Assembly: GCA_018814045.1 (NCBI GenBank)
Contig: JAHJAR010000144.1
Span: forward strand, 1 to 64,000
Reading direction: 5' to 3'
DNA length: 64,000 nt
Source of the DNA: Planctomycetota bacterium
GTDB lineage: Bacteria; Planctomycetota; Phycisphaerae; UBA1845; Fen-1342
The notes under the pieces were generated by a model. That model was given only the letters and a program-made list of their open reading frames with translations. It had not been told where the DNA came from and searched no databases. A program made the position numbers and the translations under genes. Below, one piece after another: positions 24,899 to 32,302 of this stretch (positions are counted from its first letter, which is position 1; each line of letters starts with the position of its first letter).

Positions 24899-26290
24899 TC
24901 AACCGTAGACTGTGGTCAACTGGGCCTCCGGGTAGTAGTGCCGACAAATCGCCCGACAGTCGCCGCCCGTCAGGGCCATGCCCAGCGCCCCAATCTGGCA
25001 CAGGCCCACGCCGTGCCCCCAGCCGGCGCCGCGCAGCGTCACCGATTTCAGGCGCTCGTTCTGGTCCCGTTCGGCACGCACGGCGAAGGCGCTGCTGTAC
25101 AGGAACTTGCGGTGGAGCACCGCGCGGATGCGGTACTCGCTTTCGAGCTGCACTCGCACCGCCTCCCCGCGCTCATCGCGCCATTCCAGACCAACGGAGT
25201 TGGCCCGCCCGCTGACGCCGCGGGCCAGGACACGGATGTCACGCAGTTCGGTCAACTCCCGCGTTTCGGGCAGTTTCTCCCGCAACAACGCCTCCAGCCC
25301 GGCGCGTGAGTAGTGCACCGTCCAACGGAAGTAGTCGCCCGCCTCGTCGACCCGGCCGAGATAGCGCCCGATCAACTCTGGTGAGACGACCTGTGGGCTA
25401 CAGTACATCCGCGTGGACTCAAGCCAGCTTCCGTCCAGAAAATCATCCAGGTTCCGCTCGGTGACCGGCAGAAAGCGGTGCTCCAACTCGCCCAACGGTG
25501 CATCAACAACTGCGGACAGACCCGGCTTCTCGACCTTCCAGACATGTTGCGGAAGTTCCGTGACGCCTCCACAGCTCTTGGCGTAATTCGCGTCGAGAAC
25601 CGCACCACCAGGGGCGAGCAGAACCTGACCGCGCGTGCCGTGCACGGCGGCCAGCGCCGTCGCGCTCAGGTCATCAGTGCCCTGATAGCGCTGGCAGCAG
25701 TCGTCGTTGCAGCGGTCGAATGGGTCACGCTCGTGCTTGATTTCGGTCATCGCCAGCAGCCAGGAGCGGGCAACCACACTCTGGGCTTCGAGCAGGGCCG
25801 CCGGACAGGCACCGCTCATCTCGGCCGTGATGACGCCCGCCAAGTACTCTTCCAGCGGCAACTCGTTCACGAGGATCAGGCCGTCTTGCCCGGGTAACAT
25901 CTCAAGCGTGCCGCTCAATGTCTGATCGATGTGCTTCTGCCAGTGGAAACCGCGACCGGCCACAACGTCGCGAACCAAAACGCCGGCACCTGGTGCCAGT
26001 TCTTGGACACTTCGGCCTTCGAGCCGCACGACGGACGCCGTCGTCACCAACCGGTCGCCGACGTGCACTGCGACGGCGTCACCGGCCAGTCTGGCGCTGA
26101 GCCCCGTGCCCGCCGCAAGCGTTTCAACGAGTTTCCCGTCGGCGCGCAGCGCGTATTGCTGCGCTGGTAGCCGCAATTCAGTGCGCCCACAGGCATCCCG
26201 GTCTAGGACAATTCCGATCCGCACGCTGGGCTCGGCACCGGTACGCGGCGTCCAGACCGACATTGCCGGCGCGCTCTCTTCCGCGCTCAT
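24899..26290 (-). CDS. SpoIID/LytB-domain protein
   Basis: The 463-residue protein matches SpoIID: an N-terminal strand-rich part, then LPLEEYLAGVITAEMSGACPAALLEAQSVVARSWLL, the conserved core in which the Glu of AEM is the proposed catalytic acid, then GYYxY-like YAKSCGGVTE and, near the C terminus, RGAGWGHGVGLCQIGALGMA. SpoIID enzymes are lytic transglycosylases acting on stem-peptide-free glycan. No signal peptide is obvious in the chosen start, so export is uncertain. The ATG overlaps the GH20 stop in ATGA, and the SGNH gene follows by five bases. The cluster therefore probably trims and degrades a bare glycan strand. A family-like protein also occurs in non-sporulating bacteria. Confidence 0.9.
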   Translation of the reverse strand: MSAEESAPAMSVWTPRTGAEPSVRIGIVLDRDACGRTELRLPAQQYALRADGKLVETLAAGTGLSARLAGDAVAVHVGDRLVTTASVVRLEGRSVQELAPGAGVLVRDVVAGRGFHWQKHIDQTLSGTLEMLPGQDGLILVNELPLEEYLAGVITAEMSGACPAALLEAQSVVARSWLLAMTEIKHERDPFDRCNDDCCQRYQGTDDLSATALAAVHGTRGQVLLAPGGAVLDANYAKSCGGVTELPQHVWKVEKPGLSAVVDAPLGELEHRFLPVTERNLDDFLDGSWLESTRMYCSPQVVSPELIGRYLGRVDEAGDYFRWTVHYSRAGLEALLREKLPETRELTELRDIRVLARGVSGRANSVGLEWRDERGEAVRVQLESEYRIRAVLHRKFLYSSAFAVRAERDQNERLKSVTLRGAGWGHGVGLCQIGALGMALTGGDCRAICRHYYPEAQLTTVYG

Positions 26291-28329
26291 GCACCTCTCC
26301 CGTGCTGCGTGGCGAAGCGGGCCTCCTCCGCCAGCCGCCGAAAGACAGCCGTGATTTCATCGAGACGCGCGCGCTTGTGCCGCGCCAGCCAGGCGGCTTC
26401 ATAGGCCGGCATGAACTGCTCACACGCCCCTGCGAACTGCGTCAAGCGTTCTGCCAGCGCGCGATCCCATACGCCGGCACGGGCAGCCAGGGCACGCGAA
26501 AGCTCGAAACGCTCGGCAACCAAGGCGTTTAGCCGACAGGACAGCTCGAGCTCGTCCAGATCCGTGTCCGACCCAGCACCGGTGCGCGGCCGGGCGTGCA
26601 AGACTTCGGCCGCTTCGCCGGACAGCTCCCGCCACCGGGTCAGCTTTGCAGAACTGAGCAGTTCCTCCGGCACAGTGACGGTCAGCGGCCGGCAGAATTC
26701 CGGCCAACTGCGCGGCAGGTCGCTGACCCGCGCCACGCCCCGCAGCAAGGCGACCACCGCTCCACTGTCATCCCCCAGGAACAGTCGCCCGAAAGCTCGG
26801 TCGAACTCGGCGGCTCCGGGCCCGGAGACGTTCCAGGCCAGCGCGGCACCGAGCGCCATCGGGTGCCACGAACTCGCCAACTGGTTTACATGCCCCTCGT
26901 CACCCCAGTCGGTGTTGAGCAAACCCGCGGCGCCGTACTTCAACCCTGCCGCGGCGTGCCGACGAATGTTCAGCTCCGCCGCATTGATGTCGTTCAGAAT
27001 GCGATTCCACGACGAGGTGCCCGGACACACGAACGTTGTGAGCCCCGCCCGGCGAAACAGGGCCGTGCTCTCGTAATCGCCCTCGGGCGCATAGTCCCAA
27101 TTCAAGACAATCGCGTCCGCTGGTATCTGCTCGATCAGGGCCGGGTGCTTCTTGATCACATCGCCCCAGAACATGGGCTGCTTCCCGTGCTGGCGGCAAA
27201 GCTGGGCGAGGAATCGGAGGTGCTCCAGGTATAGCTCGCCCAAACCCTGGCGCGCTACCAGCTCCTTCGTCTTGCCTCGTCCCAGATCGTAGGTCTCGTC
27301 GCAGCAAACGTTGGCATAGGGAGCCGAGAACAACGGCAGGAACTCGGCGTACATCCGGGTCAACAGCTCCCGCGACTCGGCGCTGGTCGCGTCCAGCGTC
27401 AGCCCACGCATCCGGTCCGTCCAGGTCATCTCCGCCCAGCTCTTGCTGGCCTCGACTTCCGCCAGATGCCGGTACTCGGGCAACGCCAGGATGAATCCCA
27501 TGTGTCCGAATGAAGCCAACGAGGGTACCAGGTCAATGTGGTGCAGGGCGCAATACGCATCCAACTCGCGGATCTCGTCGGCCGTCAGGGGCGCGCAGCC
27601 ACACCCGATGTTGGGATTGAAGCGAAACGCGAACGTGTGCTCCACGTAGAGCTGAAGCTGGTTGATCTTCAGCAGCGCCAGGCGGTCCACCAGCAGCTTC
27701 AGCGTTGCCAGCGTCGGCACCCGGCCGCGGCTGACATCGTACGACAGCCCCCGTACGGGGAAATCCGGTGCATCTGCAACCTCGAGGCACGGCCACTCGG
27801 CCCCGCAGAGCAACGCGATCTGATGCAGCGTCTGCAAACCGTGGAACAGGCCCGCGGGGGAATTGCCGATAATTTCTGTATGGTCAGGCACAATGCACAA
27901 GGTATAGCCCTGTGCGGCGCTAGTCGGGGCAGGTCTGACGCTCGGCCGCCGCGCCCCATCGGCGGCGGCCGACTGGCCAGCCGCGATCCGGACGATGATC
28001 CCGCCGGCTGGCTCATCCGACGTGAACACCGTGACGGGCATTACCAGACCAACGAGGTCGCCAATCGAGCCCTGGAGCCGATGGACCGCCGCGAGTTCAG
28101 GCGCCTCCAGCGCCGGGCCGTGCTGGATAACCATCTCGGCGGCCACACGAAAGACGCCCCTCCCCATATGTACGGAGCGTGGTCGTGGCAACAAGCTGTC
28201 AGTGCGGTTTCCCACGGTGCGGCTGTCAGTACCTGTCAATGCGGCATCCGGTATCCAGAATCCGCTCTGGCGGGCGAGCGCTGCCGGGGTTGGCGGCGCG
28301 CGCGGCGGCATGTTCGGATCGTACCGCAT
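26287..28329 (-). CDS. Glycoside hydrolase family 20 beta-N-acetylhexosaminidase
   Basis: The core is a GH20 enzyme: the N-terminal beta domain begins LLPRPRSVHMGRGVF, and the barrel has APDFPVRGLSYDVSRGRVP, then NVCCDETYDL, with Asp344 and Glu345 as the substrate-assisted catalytic pair. The length is about 680 residues. The start is unsure: ATG 28329 is used; there are also ATG 28311 and GTG 28215, none with a strong ribosome site. No signal peptide is clear. It removes terminal GlcNAc or GalNAc residues. It overlaps the SpoIID gene by ATGA and heads the GH20-SpoIID-SGNH operon, so cell-wall-derived chains are a likely substrate. Confidence 0.88.
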   Translation of the reverse strand: MRYDPNMPPRAPPTPAALARQSGFWIPDAALTGTDSRTVGNRTDSLLPRPRSVHMGRGVFRVAAEMVIQHGPALEAPELAAVHRLQGSIGDLVGLVMPVTVFTSDEPAGGIIVRIAAGQSAAADGARRPSVRPAPTSAAQGYTLCIVPDHTEIIGNSPAGLFHGLQTLHQIALLCGAEWPCLEVADAPDFPVRGLSYDVSRGRVPTLATLKLLVDRLALLKINQLQLYVEHTFAFRFNPNIGCGCAPLTADEIRELDAYCALHHIDLVPSLASFGHMGFILALPEYRHLAEVEASKSWAEMTWTDRMRGLTLDATSAESRELLTRMYAEFLPLFSAPYANVCCDETYDLGRGKTKELVARQGLGELYLEHLRFLAQLCRQHGKQPMFWGDVIKKHPALIEQIPADAIVLNWDYAPEGDYESTALFRRAGLTTFVCPGTSSWNRILNDINAAELNIRRHAAAGLKYGAAGLLNTDWGDEGHVNQLASSWHPMALGAALAWNVSGPGAAEFDRAFGRLFLGDDSGAVVALLRGVARVSDLPRSWPEFCRPLTVTVPEELLSSAKLTRWRELSGEAAEVLHARPRTGAGSDTDLDELELSCRLNALVAERFELSRALAARAGVWDRALAERLTQFAGACEQFMPAYEAAWLARHKRARLDEITAVFRRLAEEARFATQHGRGA

Positions 28330-28345
28330 CTGTTCACACCGGGAC

Positions 28346-28395
28346 AAGCCGCCCGTGCGTTGCGGCCAAAATGCATTCGGGCGGCTTGGTTTTTG
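28346..28395. other. Inverted repeat in the GH20/prepilin divergent region
   Basis: Ten-base perfect arms at 28346-28355 and 28378-28387 are followed on the plus strand by GGTTTTT. This looks like a rho-independent terminator for the plus strand, but no plus-strand gene ends upstream. On the minus strand it sits just above the likely GH20 start. A second small dyad (aacgcct / aggcgtt) lies at 28400-28420. Either could be a regulatory site. Confidence 0.45.
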
Positions 28396-28584
28396 GTTGA
28401 ACGCCTGCGCGTTAGGCGTTACCATAATGGGGCTTGTGTGCGGGGGACCGACCGGCGCGGCCGCTGTGACGGTCCAGACGACGTCCGCAGCTTGAGCGGG
28501 CATGTTTATGCGTCTGGGTTGAACGGTAGGACGTGACCTTGCGCTGCCAGCAACTGGCGGCCGCGGACAACGGGAGCAAAGAAG

Positions 28585-29583
28585 ATGCCAGCTTCAGCAC
28601 ACGACGCCAAACGGGGGTTCACACTGATCGAGTTGTTGGTCGTCATCGCGATCATCGCACTGCTAATGTCGATTCTGCTCCCGGCACTCGGCGCGGCCCG
28701 CGAGCGCGCCCGCTCGACACAGTGCCTGAGCAACCTGCGCACCCTGGGGCAGGGCTGCATGCTCTACGCCGCTGACGAAAACGACGCGCTCCCCGGTCCG
28801 CTGCACCCGGCGATCTACCGCAACCAGGCGGTGTACGAGAGCGGCGGACCAGAGACCGTCAAGTACTTGCGCGAGAGGCAACTGACCTGGCGCCTACGCC
28901 GTATCTTCAACGACAGCCACGGTTTCAAGAACAGCATGACCGACCAGGTAGCCACCTGTCCCGCCATGGCCAACCTGCTTTCCGAGAAGCACTTCGAAGA
29001 TTTCAAGAACAACGTGTTCCCGACGCACTACGTGATCAATAACGTCGGCGCCGTCGGCGAGCAGGGCGGCTCGCTCGGCGGCGTGCGCACCACCAAACCA
29101 GCGTACTACTTCGGCCTGAGTCCCTACCTCGGCGCATCCAGTGAAATCTGGGAAATGGCTGACCGCAACCGCCCACAGCACGTCGGCAAGATCGAACACG
29201 CGTCCCGCGAGTGGATGATCGCTGACGCCTGGTACCGCAAGCGCACCAACGCCGGCGCGCCGGAGTTGCAGCAGGAAGGCCCCTACCAGTGGGACTGGAG
29301 CGGCGAGGCTTTCCCGCACTTTGCCCCGCACTACAGCAAGTACCGGCAGCCCTACATCTACACCGACACCAACCAGCGTAACTCCGAGGCTTCGCGGATC
29401 CGCCGAGGACAAATGGACGGGTTTACGAACACCGCGTTCCTCGACGGTCACGCCGCCCCGGTTGCCTCCAAGACGCTGACCGCGGGTGGGTTCACGCTGC
29501 TCTACGGCTTCCCCGGCACGGTAAACCCGGCCAAGGTATCCCCCCCGGCCAGCAGTCCGTACTGGGACGCCGTCTGGAAGTAA
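28585..29583 (+). CDS. Type II secretion / prepilin-like protein
   Basis: This 332-residue protein begins with a prepilin leader cut before F12: [19 protein letters not shown]. That N-methylation motif and hydrophobic helix are typical of the many planctomycete pseudopilins. The remainder is soluble and has [17 protein letters not shown] close to the C terminus, similar to the DUF1559-type signature of this phylum. The ATG follows GGGAG. It would be membrane-anchored and probably forms surface or secretion-related filaments. A strong terminator lies 40 bases downstream, so it is likely transcribed alone. Confidence 0.9.
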   Translation: MPASAHDAKRGFTLIELLVVIAIIALLMSILLPALGAARERARSTQCLSNLRTLGQGCMLYAADENDALPGPLHPAIYRNQAVYESGGPETVKYLRERQLTWRLRRIFNDSHGFKNSMTDQVATCPAMANLLSEKHFEDFKNNVFPTHYVINNVGAVGEQGGSLGGVRTTKPAYYFGLSPYLGASSEIWEMADRNRPQHVGKIEHASREWMIADAWYRKRTNAGAPELQQEGPYQWDWSGEAFPHFAPHYSKYRQPYIYTDTNQRNSEASRIRRGQMDGFTNTAFLDGHAAPVASKTLTAGGFTLLYGFPGTVNPAKVSPPASSPYWDAVWK

Positions 29584-29622
29584 CGCTCCGACCGACCCCC
29601 GCACAACTTGATCCTGAATTCA

Positions 29623-29654
29623 ACGGCCGAGGCTCTGTCTCGGCCGTCCTTTTG
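29623..29654 (+). terminator. Rho-independent terminator after the prepilin gene
   Basis: Nine-base perfect arms (acggccgag 29623-29631, ctcggccgt 29639-29647) with a 7-base loop are followed by CCTTTTG. This is the best terminator in the first half of the window. Confidence 0.88.
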
Positions 29655-29702
29655 CGCAACAGTGGGGGAAAGCGTGGTCAATGTCGGCCAGTATCCGCCG
29701 CG

Positions 29703-30373
29703 CTACTTGCCCGCAACGCAGTACAGGTGCTGGTGGCCGCGGAGGAACAGCTCGTCGCCCACGATCACGGGTGAGGCGGTGAAGCTGTCGTCGAGGGTGT
29801 TGGTGGCCAGGAGCTTGAACTCCGGACCGTGCTGGAGCACCGCCGTCACTCCATTGCGCCCGACCACGTAGACCCGTCCCGCGGCACCGACCGGGGAGGC
29901 ATAAACTCCGCGCAGCCCTTCGAGCCGCTGCTTGGCGTAGTGGGCTCGGCCGCTCTTGGCGTCAACGCACGACAATACCTCCCGCACAACGAACGCTCCC
30001 AAACCGTCTTCCCGGTCCCACGGTCGAGGGCCAACAACGCGAACTTGTGCACGTGGGTCGGCGTCTCGCTCCCCATCCAGTTGCGCCCCGTCCGTTGCGG
30101 GCGCTTGTCCGCGGGCGGAGTCTCGACTTGACGATCGGTCTTGAGGGCGGTTTGTATGTAGATGCGGTCGCCCCAGACAATCGGGGTGGCGTGCCCATAG
30201 CCGGGCAACGCGACCTTCCAGCGGATGTTCCGGGACTCACTCCACTCGACCGGCGGATCGGCCTGCGGCGCCACGCCGGTCAGGGCAGGGCCACGCCAAT
30301 GTGGCCAGTCGCGCTGGGGTGTCTCGGCCGAGACCTGCGCGGCGGCGGCCGTCACCAACAAGCTGATAAACAT
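29703..30373 (-). pseudogene. Decayed PQQ-like beta-propeller protein
   Basis: The 5' part (from ATG 30373) encodes a signal peptide (MFISLLVTAAAAQVSAE), then RDWPHWRGPALTGVAP and WKVALPGYGHATPIVWG, the start of a planctomycete PQQ-type propeller of about 430 residues, up to DRGTGKTVWERS near 30030. The 3' part (VLSCVDAKSGRAHYAKQ, ASPVGAAGRVYVVGRNG, ending LDDSFTASPVIVGDELFLRG) continues in another frame and ends at 29703. About 180-190 residues are missing and the frame is broken at the join around 29990-30030. The gene is therefore a deletion remnant, unless the assembly dropped bases. Confidence 0.78.
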
Positions 30374-30748
30374 GACTGCGCTAAGGGTGGTTCGCGTAGG
30401 GCGATCTTCTGAATCAGGTACCAGAATCACGGCGCCCTCCAATCATCCAGGCCCGCCACGCGTACTTTACCATAGCGTTTGGCATTCGTGCCCGATCGTT
30501 CCGGGGATCGTGCCGCGCCTTTCTTGGCAACGGGCCGGCGCGCCATCGTGCGGCGCGTGAGGATCGTGCGCAGCGGCACCGGCGTGTGGGAACGACCCCC
30601 TGGCGGGCGCCCGGTCGCGCAGTCCGGGCCCTGCCCGCCTGCGGAATCTCAAGCATAGGAGTTGTTCTCGCCGCGGGCACCCGCATCGGCCAATACCGCG
30701 TGATCCGGGAACCCGCACCGCGCGAACAAGGAGCGCCCCGTGCTCCAT
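30374..30748. other. Intergenic region, nothing recognised
   Basis: These 375 bases lie between the decayed propeller gene and the serpin stop codon. Short reading frames here have no ribosome site or known motif. No hairpin with a T-run was noted. Confidence 0.5.
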
Positions 30749-31975
30749 CTACGCCGGCTTCACCACCCGGCCCAAAAAGAGAATGCTGCCGGTCCGCGTG
30801 TCGCGGATCAGAAACAGGAACGGGTGGTCGGCGACGAATGCGTCGGGGATCGCACTGCGCTTCATCTTCACTACCGTGGCCGCCGCGGCCTCCGTGCCCT
30901 CCTCGTTCACGTCGATCCGCGCCTGGTGCAGCACCATTCCAATGAACAGGTCACGCCCCCCGGTCATCCCCGAGAAATCGGCCTTCCCGGCGCTGAACGC
31001 GTCGGGCATGCCCATGCCTGCCAGCGTAAGCGTCAAGTCAACACGCAGGTCGAGCTTGAAGCGTGGCAAGCCGACGCGCACGGTCCGCGGACGAAGCTCG
31101 CCCAGCCAGCGTGCGAGATTGTCAGCACTCAACGCCTTCTCCACGGCTGCCAAGCCATCGCGCTCTTTGGGCAAGAGCACGACCATCGACAGCCGTTCGC
31201 CGGCGTAGGGCAGTTCGAGGATTTCGAGCTGTCCGGTCGTGGCCCGCGCAAACTGGGCCGTCTGGGACATCATCGGCACTTCGACCGTGCTCTTCGCGCT
31301 CGCGTGAAAAGGCGCGTTCTCCGTGTGGCGCGGATCGAACTGACTGGCCCAGTCCCCCTTGAAGTAGAGCGCGTTGACCAGTGCCAGCACGTCATCCGTG
31401 TCCAGATCCCCTGGTCTCAGCATCTCTTTGATGAGCTGCTGCGTCTGTTCCGCAATCCAGGCGCTTATCCTCCGCCGCGCTTCCTCGGGCGCCCCCACGA
31501 AATCGACTTCGTGGAACGCCGCGCCGTAGTGCTGCTTGTTCAGGCTCAGGAACTCGTCGAGGAAGCCGTAACCCTGCTGGCCCCACAGGGAATTAGCCAC
31601 GTGCAGCGCGCAATGCGCATCACTGCCGGCCGCCTTGACACGCGCTTCCAGCGCCGCGAAGGCCGGGTGCAGACCAACCTGGTCCGGCGGCAAATGCAGC
31701 ACGTCGGACATCTGCCGCGCTGTTTCGCCCCGGGCACCGGCGTAGGTCATCGCCAGGGCCGTCGAGATGCTGTAGGGCGAGAAAAACAGGTTGCCCTCCT
31801 CTGACCGAACCTGATCGTACAGGTCCAGGGCGAATTGCGTATTGCCTGTCACGAGCACACTGCTGTCGCTCGCCGCCGGCTGAGCAACCGCGACCGGCAA
31901 CCGCGCACCCAACAGTCCCGCACAGACCACCGCTAGTCCCACCACTCGTTTCCAACGTCGCTGTTTTGCGCTCAT
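30749..31975 (-). CDS. Serpin family protease inhibitor
   Basis: ATG 31975, with GGGAG eight bases upstream, gives a 408-residue exported protein with a signal peptide (VVGLAVVCAGLLGARLPVAVA). Serpin landmarks are present: NLFFSPYSISTALAMTYAGARG, NALYFKGDWASQFD, and FLFLIRDTRTGSILFLGRV near the end. The reactive loop EEGTEAAAATVV has the small-residue hinge of an inhibitory serpin. Counting from the conserved Glu puts P1 at Ser, with Arg at P2, in the stretch KMKRSAIP. It would block serine or cysteine proteases outside the cell. The target is unknown. Confidence 0.93.
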   Translation of the reverse strand: MSAKQRRWKRVVGLAVVCAGLLGARLPVAVAQPAASDSSVLVTGNTQFALDLYDQVRSEEGNLFFSPYSISTALAMTYAGARGETARQMSDVLHLPPDQVGLHPAFAALEARVKAAGSDAHCALHVANSLWGQQGYGFLDEFLSLNKQHYGAAFHEVDFVGAPEEARRRISAWIAEQTQQLIKEMLRPGDLDTDDVLALVNALYFKGDWASQFDPRHTENAPFHASAKSTVEVPMMSQTAQFARATTGQLEILELPYAGERLSMVVLLPKERDGLAAVEKALSADNLARWLGELRPRTVRVGLPRFKLDLRVDLTLTLAGMGMPDAFSAGKADFSGMTGGRDLFIGMVLHQARIDVNEEGTEAAAATVVKMKRSAIPDAFVADHPFLFLIRDTRTGSILFLGRVVKPA

Positions 31976-32302
31976 CCTCGTTTCTCCCATTGATCTGAAA
32001 CCCACGCGCTCGCGCGCCACACCGGCGTCGGATCGTGCCGGAACGGGGGCGGTCCCCCGGCACGCGTCGCCATCATCTCGCCAGGCTACTGTCGGTTTAG
32101 ATGTCCAACGGTCCCGCCGGTTCCCGGAGAATGGGAAAAACTGCGGATGCGACACGTCGGCGAGGCGCACACCACAAGCCCGCTGTGCGCCGCGCTCGCC
32201 GATGCTGCACTTGCGAAATGGGTCGTCGAGCCGCCACCAAGTCACCGCGCACAATTCGGCGACCTCGAAGGGCCGCGGGCTTCAGCCGGCGCGCGCGGTG
32301 AT
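31976..32302. other. Intergenic region, nothing recognised
   Basis: These 327 bases separate leuS and the serpin gene on the same strand. No coding region, repeat or RNA was recognised. A promoter for the serpin gene is expected here, but none was clear. Confidence 0.45.
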
